Shown here: piece after piece, positions 43,001-52,441 of the stretch
Numbering within the stretch: the first letter of the stretch is position 1
How the letters are laid out: every line of letters starts with the position of its first letter
Assembly (NCBI GenBank): GCA_023265135.1
Contig: JAHFUM010000008.1
Span: forward strand, 1 to 64,000
Reading direction: 5' to 3'
Source: Nitrosarchaeum sp.
GTDB lineage: Archaea; Thermoproteota; Nitrososphaeria; Nitrososphaerales; Nitrosopumilaceae
Length of the DNA stretch: 64,000 bases
Notes under the pieces: generated by a model
The model's input: only the letters and a program-made list of their open reading frames with translations
Told to the model about the DNA's origin: nothing
Databases searched by the model: none
Program-made: the position numbers and the translations under genes

Positions 43001-43506
43001 AGATCATAATATTTATAGATTTTTAAGAAATGATTCTTTTTTCAAATAACCGATAAATAATAAAATTTTTAGAATGTATTAAAAAATCCATCAATTAAAT
43101 TATGAAAGATGAATTTCATCCCTAATTAGTCCTCTATTATCAAATTAGAACGAGATGTATTCAAAAAACACATACTGGGAAATATATCTTAATACACAGA
43201 AAAACTATTACTATCAGTTATTCCTCATGAATTTGGTAGTTGAAAAATGAGAGAGACCATCGGATTTTTCTAATGCCCGATGTTACTTCTCATGTAATTT
43301 ATTAAAAATATATATCTACAAAAACAGAATTTAGAATCAGACTGGTATTAACAAAGATACATAAACAAAAAAGATCATAAATGAATCATCTGAGGGAATT
43401 AGAAAAATGCTTCAGAGAAATATCTCGAATTTATTTTAGAAGGTGCATAATTTTAAAATTTTGACAGTGTATTGAGTCGACAAAACAACAATTAAACAAG
43501 TGAAAT
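43001..43506. other. Spacer with a bipartite hairpin
   Basis: No gene. A two-part stem is present: ATGAGA (43247-43252) pairs with TCTCAT (43288-43293) and CATCGG (43258-43263) with CCGATG (43277-43282), with 5-base internal loops on each side. It might be part of a small RNA or a 3' structure. Confidence 0.4.
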
Positions 43507-43746
43507 CTATGACTTTACTTTGAAAATTCTTATTGCTTCTAAATGAGAACAATTTGCTTTTAGTCCTTTACCGTGATGAAATTTGTAGAAATTTTTGAAT
43601 CCAGTACATTCACAACTATCAGATGTCACAAAATATGATTTGTCAGGATTGGAAGAAGATTTTATTTGATATAGATCATCATCAATTTTAACAATACTGC
43701 CATTCTCAACTAGTTTTTTGGCCTTCCGTATAGTACTTGCACTCAT
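43507..43746 (-). CDS. SWIM zinc-finger protein
   Basis: 79 residues with the SWIM layout CxC-x(n)-CxH: SCECTGFKNFYKFH and NCSHLEAI. SWIM domains bind DNA or proteins and are often fused or adjacent to SNF2 ATPases. It follows a 100-residue protein on the same strand after 18 bases. It may be the detached partner of the helicase at 39.3 kb. Confidence 0.8.
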   Translation of the reverse strand: MSASTIRKAKKLVENGSIVKIDDDLYQIKSSSNPDKSYFVTSDSCECTGFKNFYKFHHGKGLKANCSHLEAIRIFKVKS

Positions 43747-43764
43747 AATATCAACATAATACAG

Positions 43765-44067
43765 TTATTTTTTATTTTTTAATTTTTTCATAACGTTAGA
43801 CCAATCAACATCGTCATTTTTGCCTTGAGATAAAGCATTTTCATAAAGTAATTCAAAAACCCAACTAATAATTTCACTCCAGATTGCTTTAAGTGCATCC
43901 TCATCAGTCCAAACTATACTTGCCTTGACTGCAGTCATTGCCAAAATATTGTTAGCGTTTTTGCTAGGATGCTTATTCCATTTTTCTAGGACTTTGTCAC
44001 AAAAATCAAGAAGTTCATTTTTTGTCAATACAAGATTATCGGGGTCAAATGGGATACTTTTTGCCAT
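43765..44067 (-). CDS. 100-residue helical protein, partner of SWIM gene
   Basis: Helical, acidic to neutral protein (NELLDFCDKVLEKWNKH; EDALKAIWSEIISWVFELL). No known family. It is the first gene of a two-gene transcript with the SWIM protein, which suggests a common role in DNA handling. Confidence 0.55.
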   Translation of the reverse strand: MAKSIPFDPDNLVLTKNELLDFCDKVLEKWNKHPSKNANNILAMTAVKASIVWTDEDALKAIWSEIISWVFELLYENALSQGKNDDVDWSNVMKKLKNKK

Positions 44068-44279
44068 ATACGGTATAGAAAGTCATACTAAATTAGAATT
44101 TTTCAGAGTCAGAGTGTATGTCAAATCCACATGAAATCTCAAATGAAAAGTAATTCCCACTTCAGAGCCTAAAGTAGGCACAAATACATGTAAGTCCAAA
44201 TTTCACAGATATGTCCAGAATTGACTAAATGCAGGGTCATACTGTAATTATTATAAACTGAGTTCACTAATTTCCTCTA

Positions 44280-45332
44280 TTGAGTTTGAAGAGATTTATT
44301 GCCACACGATTAATCACAATGTTTGCAGTTTTGATGATCACATTACTCATCACAATTGCGTTAGTTGGATCAAATATGGACAGTATCTTAAAGCAAGGTG
44401 TTGCGTTTCAAGTAAGATCTGAAATTACAGATAATCCCAAAATCGCAGAAAGTTTTTCGTCGACAGATGAATTCGAATCATTTATTCAAACTCAAATTGA
44501 TCAGAGAATCAAAACTTTGGGGTTGGATGAACCGTGGTATTCTCCACAAAGAATAGGTTTAACAATGTATAAAATATTATTTTTGGATTTCGGTCACGCT
44601 ACATTTTTGACCAGTGATTCAGGTTCGTCAGATGTAAAAGAAATTATTTTAGAAAAATTACCAAAAACAATCCTTCTATTTACAACTGCAACAATAATAA
44701 TATCAGTAATAGGTATTTTTCTCGGAGCATTATCAGGAAGTAAAGTTGGCTCAATAGTAGACAGAGTAACATCTAGTTTTGCAATAATCAGTTCTAGTTT
44801 TCCTGTTTGGTGGATTGGGATGTTAATGATATTTCTATTTTCATTTGTGTACCAAATTTTTCCTGCAAGAGCAACGCCGTTAATTCCATCATCAGACCCA
44901 GGTTACATCGGATCATTGTTATACCATATGACATTACCTTTGATCACAATTGTAATCATAGGTTTTGGATCATGGGCATATTTAGTTAGAAATTTCATTG
45001 TAGGGATAATGCAAGAAGATTTCATAATTGCAAAAAAAACTATGGGGATCAATCAGAAAAAAATTGTCTATATTCATGCTCTAAAAAATGCAGCCCCGCC
45101 AATAATCACCATTCTAGCATTGAGTCTTTCAGGCTCATTAGGAGGAGCAATAATCACAGAAGCTGTATTTGATTGGCCGGGAATGGGAAGATTGTATTTT
45201 GAGGCAATTTCAGTGATGGATCTTCCCGTAATTATTGGGGCCACATATGTTTTGACGGTGTTTTTTTTGGTTAGCATATTTGTTGCCGATTTGCTATACG
45301 GATATTTTGATCCGAGAGTGAGAACAGGGTAA
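44280..45332 (+). CDS. ABC transporter permease, DppB/OppB type
   Basis: 350 residues with about six membrane helices and the permease EAA-loop region (GIMQEDFIIAKKTMGINQKK, then LSLSGSLGGAIITEAVFDWPGMG), typical of the peptide/nickel family. It forms one half of the membrane channel. Start TTG. No binding protein or ATPase genes follow in view, so those are expected elsewhere. Confidence 0.88.
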   Translation: MSLKRFIATRLITMFAVLMITLLITIALVGSNMDSILKQGVAFQVRSEITDNPKIAESFSSTDEFESFIQTQIDQRIKTLGLDEPWYSPQRIGLTMYKILFLDFGHATFLTSDSGSSDVKEIILEKLPKTILLFTTATIIISVIGIFLGALSGSKVGSIVDRVTSSFAIISSSFPVWWIGMLMIFLFSFVYQIFPARATPLIPSSDPGYIGSLLYHMTLPLITIVIIGFGSWAYLVRNFIVGIMQEDFIIAKKTMGINQKKIVYIHALKNAAPPIITILALSLSGSLGGAIITEAVFDWPGMGRLYFEAISVMDLPVIIGATYVLTVFFLVSIFVADLLYGYFDPRVRTG

Positions 45333-46699
45333 TGAGTAGCGTCACACCCCAAGAAATCAAAGCTGAATTTCTTAAAAGCAAGATAGGCATTGCAGGTATT
45401 GGCATTTTATTGATTTTGATTTTGACGTCAATTACAGTGGTTGTTCTAGTTCCAGTTAATACTTTTAAACAATGGAACAATCCAGGAAACTGGATTTCAT
45501 ATCCTAAAGTTGCCATACCTGTATGGGTTAATTTATTTTTGAGTGAAAAAATTCCTGAACATAAAATTTTGACTACCCCTACTGTCAATTATGATGTATC
45601 AGGGGATACATCAATAACAACACATCAGTTTGGAGTAAATTTTGGCTATGATGATTATCCAAATGATTTCATTTACCAGTTTTCTGCAAAATATTCAGGA
45701 ACACCATTATTTCAAATGGATGTAATACGTCCAGACGGATTACAATTAAAATTAATATCAACATCATTGCCCCATTCAGATTCAAATTCAATACATAGTG
45801 AAAAAATATTTTCCACCGATGACACAATTAGAAAAAACCTGTATCTGCAATCAGACAAATTTTTATTTCCTTTAAATAATTTATCTGCAGAGGATATTAT
45901 TTTTTCTAAAACAGAAAAACATGAACCACTGAAAGGAAATTATGTTTTTCTAATTAAGGTATACAATGACAATCAGGAAAATCAAATTCCAGAATCCAAA
46001 CTAATCATAGGAGGTAAAGCATTTGGAATGATGGGAACAGATGAATTACGAAGAGATTTAGCTGTAGGGCTGCTATGGGGAACACCTTTGGCACTTTTCA
46101 TAGGATTGGTAGTAGCAATTGCATCCGTACTAATGGGATTGTTGTATGGGGTGTATGCAGGTTACAAGGGTAAAAAAACAGACGAATTGCTAATGAGATT
46201 CAATGATGTAATCTATGCACTTCCAGTACTCCCATTTTTGATTATTTTATCAGTAACAATTAGCAATAGTATTTTTGTGATGATTGGTTTTTTAATGGTA
46301 TTTGGTTGGGTTGGAGTTGCAAAAGTTGCAAGAAGCATGTCTTTACAAATCAAAACTAGAGGGTATGTTGATGCAGCAAATATGATGGGGCAAAAAGATT
46401 CAAAGATCGTGCTTAGACATATTTTGCCACAGTTACTACCATATGCGTTTGCCAGCATAGCCATATCAGTGCCAGCTGCAATTACAACAGAGGCAGGACT
46501 TAGTTTCTTAGGACTAGGCGATCCATCATTTCCTACATGGGGTCAAATTCTACATGATTCCAATGTATATGGTGCAGCTTCAAGAGGATTATGGTGGTGG
46601 ATTATGCCGCCAGGAATAATGATAGCCATAACAGGACTAGCTTTTGTCTTTATAGGAAATGCATTAGATGCAATTGTAAATCCTAAACTTAAAAGATAA
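45332..46699 (+). CDS. ABC transporter permease, DppC/OppC type
   Basis: 455 residues, longer than the usual 280-300 because of an external N-terminal domain of about 190 residues between the first helix and the permease core. The core has GYVDAANMMGQKDSKIVLRH and ITTEAGLSFLGLGDPSFPTWG, the DppC signature. Start codon overlaps the DppB stop (TAATG). Substrate could be peptides or metals. Confidence 0.88.
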   Translation: MSSVTPQEIKAEFLKSKIGIAGIGILLILILTSITVVVLVPVNTFKQWNNPGNWISYPKVAIPVWVNLFLSEKIPEHKILTTPTVNYDVSGDTSITTHQFGVNFGYDDYPNDFIYQFSAKYSGTPLFQMDVIRPDGLQLKLISTSLPHSDSNSIHSEKIFSTDDTIRKNLYLQSDKFLFPLNNLSAEDIIFSKTEKHEPLKGNYVFLIKVYNDNQENQIPESKLIIGGKAFGMMGTDELRRDLAVGLLWGTPLALFIGLVVAIASVLMGLLYGVYAGYKGKKTDELLMRFNDVIYALPVLPFLIILSVTISNSIFVMIGFLMVFGWVGVAKVARSMSLQIKTRGYVDAANMMGQKDSKIVLRHILPQLLPYAFASIAISVPAAITTEAGLSFLGLGDPSFPTWGQILHDSNVYGAASRGLWWWIMPPGIMIAITGLAFVFIGNALDAIVNPKLKR

Positions 46700-47014
46700 T
46701 TAATTTTGGAAATTAAATTTTCGAATTATATCCAGTGTGGCATCATTTAGTTTTATTGTATATGTTGAAGCATTTGGATCCTTTGACTCAGATAAGGCAT
46801 CGGCAAATTTTGTTTTCTCTTCTTCGGTTGCACCTGCTTCATGAGCACATAAGGAAAATACTTTCAGATTCAGATTATTTTTTAGCAAATATGAAATGAA
46901 TTTTTTATAATTTTCTGTATCTGACCAGCCAATATTTTTTTCAGTGCATGTAGCAATCCAGACATCAATGGAATTATGAAAGATTACTTTTTTACGGATT
47001 TCATCTAACGACAT
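46700..47014 (-). CDS. 104-residue protein, unknown
   Basis: Soluble alpha/beta protein (DVWIATCTEKNIGWSDTENY; LDIIRKFNFQN). No motif recognised. It begins 6 bases from the end of the zinc-ribbon membrane gene on the same strand, so they are co-transcribed. It ends one base after the permease gene ends. Confidence 0.5.
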   Translation of the reverse strand: MSLDEIRKKVIFHNSIDVWIATCTEKNIGWSDTENYKKFISYLLKNNLNLKVFSLCAHEAGATEEEKTKFADALSESKDPNASTYTIKLNDATLDIIRKFNFQN

Positions 47015-47019
47015 TTCAT

Positions 47020-47376
47020 CTAAAAATCTGCACGTTGCATTTTAGAACCACATCGAGGGCAAGTGCCACCTTTGTGTTTGTTACTACAAACCAGACACAC
47101 ATAACGCACTCCAGTGCCTCCAGAGTTCATTCCAAAGAACCCACCACCAGAACCAGAATCACCGTATCCTCTCATACGGCTCATGTATCGCTTTCTTAAC
47201 AACATTGGAAATGCTATAAAAATAGCCAAAGCGGCAGCAAGACCATATGGAAATGGAAGAATAATCTGCAACCCAATACTAATTGCCAATGAAGCAAACA
47301 AAAATATCAAATAACTTCTATAATTAAACAATTCAATGAAATTATACTCAAAATACTTATAAAGTTTTGTCAGCAT
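47020..47376 (-). CDS. Membrane protein with C-terminal zinc ribbon
   Basis: 118 residues: two membrane helices (about 22-40 and 44-60), a Gly/Ser-rich linker and a zinc ribbon CLVCSNKHKGGTCPRCGS. The ribbon should lie in the cytoplasm. Role unknown, possibly binding nucleic acid or a protein at the membrane. Start ATG at 47376. Confidence 0.62.
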   Translation of the reverse strand: MLTKLYKYFEYNFIELFNYRSYLIFLFASLAISIGLQIILPFPYGLAAALAIFIAFPMLLRKRYMSRMRGYGDSGSGGGFFGMNSGGTGVRYVCLVCSNKHKGGTCPRCGSKMQRADF

Positions 47377-47415
47377 TTCACATTTTCCCTCTATAGGATT
47401 TAATGGAATTTTAAT

Positions 47416-47814
47416 CTAAACAATTGATAATGTGATGGAATCGCCGTTACTATCCCAAGCAAAGATGTCATTATCCCCATATGGAGATTTTACAATCAAA
47501 GACACCAACCCAAAAAAATTATGGAGATCAGTAACAGAGGGATTAGCAGATCCACTTGGGTGAGAATGAACAATTCCAACATAACTCATATCAAAAGGTA
47601 AAAAAGAGTGAGGAAATCCTGCAAACGTTGGCCCAGAATAATTAAAAGGCGGAATCACCAACCCATCAATCATGATATGTCCTTGTTTTGACTTACCTTT
47701 TAAAATAAGAATACCTTCGTTAGGATGCTTCATTTGGCAATAAGACAAAATACTATCAAGCACGTTTTTTTGTAAAGAAACCAGTCTTTCAAGTTTTTTC
47801 TTTTTGAATAACAT
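47416..47814 (-). CDS. Stand-alone JAMM (JAB1/MPN) metalloprotease
   Basis: 132 residues. E33 and the motif HSHPSGSANPSVTD (H83, H85, S93, D96) give the zinc-protease site that cleaves isopeptide bonds of ubiquitin-like modifiers. A basic helix precedes it. In archaea such enzymes remove SAMP/Urm1-type tags; no modifier gene is in this window. It may act in sulfur transfer too. Confidence 0.88.
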   Translation of the reverse strand: MLFKKKKLERLVSLQKNVLDSILSYCQMKHPNEGILILKGKSKQGHIMIDGLVIPPFNYSGPTFAGFPHSFLPFDMSYVGIVHSHPSGSANPSVTDLHNFFGLVSLIVKSPYGDNDIFAWDSNGDSITLSIV

Positions 47815-47920
47815 ATCAAGATATGCAGTTTAGAACTAATTAAATTTAGGATTGTATTATGTGGGATTTTGAGTATTTCCAGCAATCACCGAGTTTATAA
47901 ATCCTAAATTATATCCAGAG

Positions 47921-47947
47921 TTCAAACTCATTCCTAAATCCTTAAGT
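47921..47947 (+). promoter_or_regulatory. Composite promoter: TTCAAACTCA plus AAATCCTTAAGT
   Basis: AAATCCTTAAGT (47936-47947) ends 24 bases before the TTG at 47972, and AAACTC precedes it. It supports the TTG start. Confidence 0.55.
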
Positions 47948-47971
47948 TTGATACAAAATTCAGCATAGTTA

Positions 47972-48169
47972 TTGAATAAACAAGAATCTGAATTATTTGA
48001 TGAATTAATGGCAGTCGAACAAGAGCTTTTAGATTGTGTTGATAATTTGATTAGCGTAAAATGGGATTCAAACACAATAAAACTAGAGATTCAGGAATTG
48101 ATGAAACATCGTAATCAACTTCAAAAAGAACTTTTCGGAATTGATGATAATAGGGAATTTAGAGTCTAA
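47972..48169 (+). CDS. 65-residue helical protein
   Basis: TTG start backed by the promoter element. Charged and helical with a heptad pattern (DELMAVEQELLDCVDNLI; LEIQELMKHRNQLQKELF), so probably a coiled-coil dimer. Function unknown. Confidence 0.5.
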   Translation: MNKQESELFDELMAVEQELLDCVDNLISVKWDSNTIKLEIQELMKHRNQLQKELFGIDDNREFRV

Positions 48170-48237
48170 AATTCATTTGAATGTTGAAAATTTTATCACA
48201 TGAAGGATTTAATGTTGAAAAATAGATTAGGTTGGGA

Positions 48238-49509
48238 TCAATATGAAATAACATAAACAGTGTTAGAAAAAAACTTTAGTTTTGATTCAATGTCAGAGAT
48301 TAATTTTGGAGTATTAGAATGAATTTCAGCAATTTCATCATGAAGTGTTTTGATTTTTAATTCATAATCTTCTTTGTCAGAAAGACCACGATTGAGTTCT
48401 TTAGTAAGAGAAGACAGTTCAGTAGATTCAAGTGCTAGCATTTGATTTTCAATGGTTTGTCTTTTATCTACAAAATCATGAACTTGTTTGATAAATCCAT
48501 CTAGGGATTCCTCAATTTCAGTTATTTGAAAGAGGGATTTTTCAGCGTCTTTGACGGAAATTGAGCCTGATGAAATTCCTTTTCGTATATTTTCCAAAAT
48601 AAGTATTATCGAATCTTTATTTCTAGAAAGCAATACATCGATAGGATCTACAATCAATTTGGATAGTAGATTTTTTTGTTCCTTATCCAACGATGAAACG
48701 TATTCATATCTGCTAAGGGGTCTAGAAATTTTTGCAAATTGAGAATCAATTTCATTTTTAATTTGATTTTTTTTGATACTGAAATCATCCAGAACTTTTT
48801 TCAGATCTAAAAATTTTTCATGTTGGTCTGAAGTTTTTATTTTTTTAATAGAGTCATCTAAGGAAATAATTTTTTTATCAAGCTGATTCATAGCCTCGTG
48901 AATTTCTACAATTCTTTGTTCTTTCTTACTAAGATCATGTTCTAAATCAATTATTTCTTGTAAGGATTTTAAAATTTCATCAGAAGTGGATTTTGTTTGT
49001 TCGTGATTTCTTAAAAGGTGTTGGATTTTAACATGATTAGAATTCATTTGAAACAAAATTTCTTTTAGTTTTTCTGCGTATTTTTTGGCAAAAATGTGTA
49101 TAACTCTCGTTTGTCGTCCAAGAACGTCACCAATTTTTTTTAACATCTGATTTAATACAATATTTAGATTTTCAGCATCATTATAAGAGACAATATTAGG
49201 TAAATGCACTGCATCTTTTTTTATCATGTCGATTACTTGTTGTTTGCCTCTAACTACAATTATTCTGAGGTGTTTATCAATTGCATCAACCTGGAGATCA
49301 TCTTTTTCCAGAGTATTGCCAATTATTACGAGTTCTTTAATCAGTGGTTCAGTATTGTTTCTGAGAGATTTTATATCAGCAAGAATCTGCGAGGTTTTCA
49401 ATTCAAGTGTTTGTCGTGTAATATCAGATACGTCAGATAAACGAATCTGTTTTTGGGGAGAGATTTCATCATTTTTTTCTTCTTTCTTTTTACCCCACCC
49501 AAATACCAT
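48238..49509 (-). CDS. Coiled-coil protein, unknown role
   Basis: 423 residues, mostly heptad-rich helices (about 60-420) after a basic start (FGWGKKKEEKNDE). No ATPase, membrane or DNA-binding motif. Such proteins often act as structural or SMC-like scaffolds. Start ATG at 49509. Confidence 0.6.
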   Translation of the reverse strand: MVFGWGKKKEEKNDEISPQKQIRLSDVSDITRQTLELKTSQILADIKSLRNNTEPLIKELVIIGNTLEKDDLQVDAIDKHLRIIVVRGKQQVIDMIKKDAVHLPNIVSYNDAENLNIVLNQMLKKIGDVLGRQTRVIHIFAKKYAEKLKEILFQMNSNHVKIQHLLRNHEQTKSTSDEILKSLQEIIDLEHDLSKKEQRIVEIHEAMNQLDKKIISLDDSIKKIKTSDQHEKFLDLKKVLDDFSIKKNQIKNEIDSQFAKISRPLSRYEYVSSLDKEQKNLLSKLIVDPIDVLLSRNKDSIILILENIRKGISSGSISVKDAEKSLFQITEIEESLDGFIKQVHDFVDKRQTIENQMLALESTELSSLTKELNRGLSDKEDYELKIKTLHDEIAEIHSNTPKLISDIESKLKFFSNTVYVISY

Positions 49510-49568
49510 TTGTTTATCTTTGAACTCTGGGGATTAAATGTGTTAGAGAAATAAAATTTAAAGCATAC

Positions 49569-50048
49569 ATGAAAACACAAACAGTCATGGTAAGAAATGA
49601 AAAAAAATCATTTCATACAGATTCTATAAAGAAAACCATAACAATCAAAGCATCAAAAGAAAAAGTTTGGCGGAAAATAAGTGACATTACAAGTCTTTCA
49701 TCATGGGTAATAGATGTTAAAAAAACCACATATCTTTCTAAAAAAAGAAGAAATGTGGGAGCAATTCGTAAGATTGCCTTTACGGATGGAAATATCATCG
49801 AGGAACACGTGGTAGCTTGGAAGGAGGGGGAATATTTTACATATATTGCAACAGATGGATTGCCACTAAGAGCATACATTGCAACATTGTCAATTAAATC
49901 AAAAAACAAAAAGAGCATTCAATTAACTTGGCAATCTTATTTCAATAGTAAAAAGATGGTAAAAGATCAATTCATGAAATTCGTCATAAATATGGGAATA
50001 TTTTATGCAACATCCTTGAAAAATCTAAAAAAATCATTAGAAAAATAG
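49569..50048 (+). CDS. SRPBCC (START-like) protein
   Basis: 159 residues with the SRPBCC pattern TITIKASKEKVWRKISDIT, EEHVVAWKEGEYFTYIATDG and a C-terminal helix. These fold as a hydrophobic pocket that binds lipids or polyketides. The real start may be the inner ATG (MVRNEKK). Divergent from the coiled-coil gene. Confidence 0.75.
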   Translation: MKTQTVMVRNEKKSFHTDSIKKTITIKASKEKVWRKISDITSLSSWVIDVKKTTYLSKKRRNVGAIRKIAFTDGNIIEEHVVAWKEGEYFTYIATDGLPLRAYIATLSIKSKNKKSIQLTWQSYFNSKKMVKDQFMKFVINMGIFYATSLKNLKKSLEK

Positions 50049-50101
50049 CATCAGAAGACAACTGAATTAAAGTGTAAATACCATATCGAAAAAATAGGAT
50101 T

Positions 50102-50419
50102 ATGAGTGATATGCGCTATATCATTATCGGTATAGTGTTTATTTTTTCAGGGTTTTTGATAGTAGGAGTGTTTGGGCATAACTATCAAGTTGTAAACATA
50201 GAAGCCAGTGAATTTGACAAATGTTTTGAGTACCACGCCGACAAAAAACCAGTTGAAATTAGTTGTTCAGATAAAATATTTGAACGAACTTTGTTTTTTG
50301 TAATTGTTCTAATCTTGATTGCAATTGGGATCATGTTTTTGATTAAAGGAGTTAGAGGAAAATGGGATAATAATGTAAAACCAGAAGACATGGTAGGACC
50401 CGGCGGCAGTAAAAATTAG
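50102..50419 (+). CDS. Small two-helix membrane protein
   Basis: 105 residues: helices about 5-23 and 61-82 (IFERTLFFVIVLILIAIGIM), with a Cys-containing outer loop (FDKCFEYHADKKP..ISCSDK). Function unknown. Confidence 0.6.
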   Translation: MSDMRYIIIGIVFIFSGFLIVGVFGHNYQVVNIEASEFDKCFEYHADKKPVEISCSDKIFERTLFFVIVLILIAIGIMFLIKGVRGKWDNNVKPEDMVGPGGSKN

Positions 50420-50458
50420 AGAAAGATCAGACAGAAAATAAAATCAATTATGATAAAA

Positions 50459-50545
50459 TCAATTACTTTTGAGCGATGATTGTGTTTCTAACTCATCTGT
50501 ATTCTCATCTTTTAATCGCTGAAAATAGATTTCTTCGTATGGCAT
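50459..50545 (-). CDS. 28-residue peptide
   Basis: ATG to TGA (PYEEIYFQRLKDENTDELET). Acidic, helical, no motif. Short length makes this uncertain. Confidence 0.3.
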   Translation of the reverse strand: MPYEEIYFQRLKDENTDELETQSSLKSN

Positions 50546-50721
50546 TATCTCTATAGTTTATTACAAAAATTGTATTTAACCTTGATGTAGATTTCATTCT
50601 TAAATCATGCCTAAAATTAAATCCAAAATATCTAAAATTCTTTCAAATGTCATCAGTGAATAAAAAATGAAATATTCAACACCATTAAAAATTACATAAC
50701 AAATTCCAGGCAGAATTTGTA

Positions 50722-51099
50722 TTATTGAATCTCAATGATTTTTTTCATATTTGCAAAGACTTGCTCTATTTCAAACATTCTTTCATTGAATTGCTCATCA
50801 GTTAGTTCAGATGGTTTTATCAAAGTAATTATTACTTCAGATTCATCGCCATTTGGAATAACACGCATAGGGACATTCCATTTTGATTCAGAATCAACAT
50901 ACGTGTGATCTAAAATTCCAAGCAATTTATTTTCATTGAATTTTAATTTAGCATTACCTCTAGGGGTTGTAAATGACCACCAACCATCACTATTCATTTT
51001 AGCTTCAGGATTCATTTTCATCGGACAGTTCAAAATGGCGTCAAAAGTATCACCTGTTTTTCGATTAACACGAATGGAAATTGTGCGGGAGTGAATCAT
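50722..51099 (-). CDS. SRPBCC-fold protein
   Basis: 125 residues: SISIRVNRKTGDTFDAIL, DGWWSFTTPRGNAKLKF and a C-terminal helix (FEIEQVFANMKKII). This is the layout of polyketide-cyclase/SRPBCC proteins. The family binds hydrophobic small molecules. ATG at 51099. Confidence 0.7.
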   Translation of the reverse strand: MIHSRTISIRVNRKTGDTFDAILNCPMKMNPEAKMNSDGWWSFTTPRGNAKLKFNENKLLGILDHTYVDSESKWNVPMRVIPNGDESEVIITLIKPSELTDEQFNERMFEIEQVFANMKKIIEIQ

Positions 51100-51157
51100 G
51101 ATGGAATAACCAGTTAAGGATTAAAAAGCCTATAGTTCAAATTCTTAGTGAAAATAC

Positions 51158-51334
51158 TCATTTATTTAGAAATTCTTTAATTTTTTTAAGATTTGAAACA
51201 TGAGATTCGTGAAACATCAATACAGATTCAGTCAAGGAATCAGGTAGAACAATCTTGAGTTTTTGAACAAAATCATTCCCAGAATCTATCATACTATCAA
51301 TTAATTTTTCAATTTCATTTTTTTCATTTGACAT
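51158..51334 (-). CDS. 58-residue helical microprotein
   Basis: ATG to TGA; charged helices (SNEKNEIEKLIDSMIDSG; ESVLMFHESHVSNLKKI). It is downstream of the stand-alone RAM gene by 22 bases and on the same strand, so they are probably co-transcribed. Confidence 0.5.
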   Translation of the reverse strand: MSNEKNEIEKLIDSMIDSGNDFVQKLKIVLPDSLTESVLMFHESHVSNLKKIKEFLNK

Positions 51335-51356
51335 TTAATTTATCAGATCCATGATT

Positions 51357-51584
51357 TTAATTGTCTTTTCTTATGAGTGATGAAATCGTTCTTGTTTTTT
51401 CTGTTTTTTGAATGTTTTTAGATACAACCTCTCTGATTTTTTCAAAATTTTCAGTATCTAATTTTAGCATCATATCATGAAACTCAATAGTTCCAAACAC
51501 TTTCACCGGTTCTATTTCTTTTAATTTCTCCGTAACAGTCTCTTCACCAATTTCACAATTTATCAAGACATATGAAACAGTCAT
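51357..51584 (-). CDS. Stand-alone RAM (Lrp ligand-binding) domain 3
   Basis: 75 residues: TVSYVLINCEIGEETVTEKL, VKVFGTIEFHDMMLKLD and KTEKTRTISSLI. Same family as the pair at 29.4 kb (AYVLINCELG). No DNA-binding part. It probably modulates full-length Lrp proteins by ligand-dependent contact. Confidence 0.82.
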   Translation of the reverse strand: MTVSYVLINCEIGEETVTEKLKEIEPVKVFGTIEFHDMMLKLDTENFEKIREVVSKNIQKTEKTRTISSLIRKDN

Positions 51585-51712
51585 GATATACCTAATCTGA
51601 CATCATATTTCAAAGTTTAGAACAAACTTTTTTGGATTTAAGAAATTTAGGCATTTTTAGTCAAATTGGGGAAATAGTTGTGAATTATATTCAAAACAAA
51701 ACGCATGTCAAT

Positions 51713-51799
51713 ATGGGATTAAAACAAAAAATTAAATCAATAATAGAAAATTGTTCTATGTGCAACAAACAAAAAGCAAAGAAAGAAACAAAATCTTAG
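51713..51799 (+). CDS. 28-residue CxxC peptide
   Basis: ATG to TAG: GLKQKIKSIIENCSMCNKQK then basic tail. One CxxC only, so a zinc site would need a dimer. Low confidence. Confidence 0.3.
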   Translation: MGLKQKIKSIIENCSMCNKQKAKKETKS

Positions 51800-51979
51800 A
51801 ATAGATCAAACTATTCAAAGTCGTTTATTTTCTAGAGATTTTCAAAAACTCCACCCAAGAATCCAAATGACTGAACTATTTATTTTAAAAACCACATGGA
51901 CAAATAGCGAAAATATTTACTTCTATGAATCAATATTTTTGATCATGTTTTTTTTACGATAATAAATTTTTGAAGATTT

Positions 51980-52339
51980 ATGAGTGAAACGCCACCTGTA
52001 AAACAAAGTTTTATTCAAGAATTCATGGGTTTTCTAAAGACTTTTGGAATTATTGGTTTAGCAATTGCATTTGTCATAGGTGCTGCAGCATCAAAGTTAG
52101 TTACAGCGCTAGTAAACGATCTTATTACTCCACTGGTGGGTTTGGCAATGCCCTCGGGCGACCTTAAATCCCTAATGACTACAGTGACTAATAGTGTAAC
52201 AGGTGCAATTTCTGAATTCAAGTATGGTGATTTTATTGCAAATATAATAGATTTTGTAATAATAGCATTGATTGTGTTTATCATGTACAAAGTATTATCC
52301 AGATTCAAATTAGTGGACGATAAAACAAAATCAGCTTAA
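51980..52339 (+). CDS. mscL: Large-conductance mechanosensitive channel
   Basis: 119 residues with an N-terminal amphipathic helix, TM1 (GIIGLAIAFVIGAAASKLVT), the loop AMPSGDLKS and TM2 (IIDFVIIALIVFIMYK). This is normal MscL. It opens under membrane tension and releases solutes on hypo-osmotic shock. Confidence 0.92.
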   Translation: MSETPPVKQSFIQEFMGFLKTFGIIGLAIAFVIGAAASKLVTALVNDLITPLVGLAMPSGDLKSLMTTVTNSVTGAISEFKYGDFIANIIDFVIIALIVFIMYKVLSRFKLVDDKTKSA

Positions 52340-52441
52340 AAAAACACCTCTATTCATATTGAACAGTATTTCAAAATTAAACAAGTTAGCATCAAAGAGA
52401 TACAACATCAAACTTAAAAAGTGAAAAAAAGATCAAACTAT

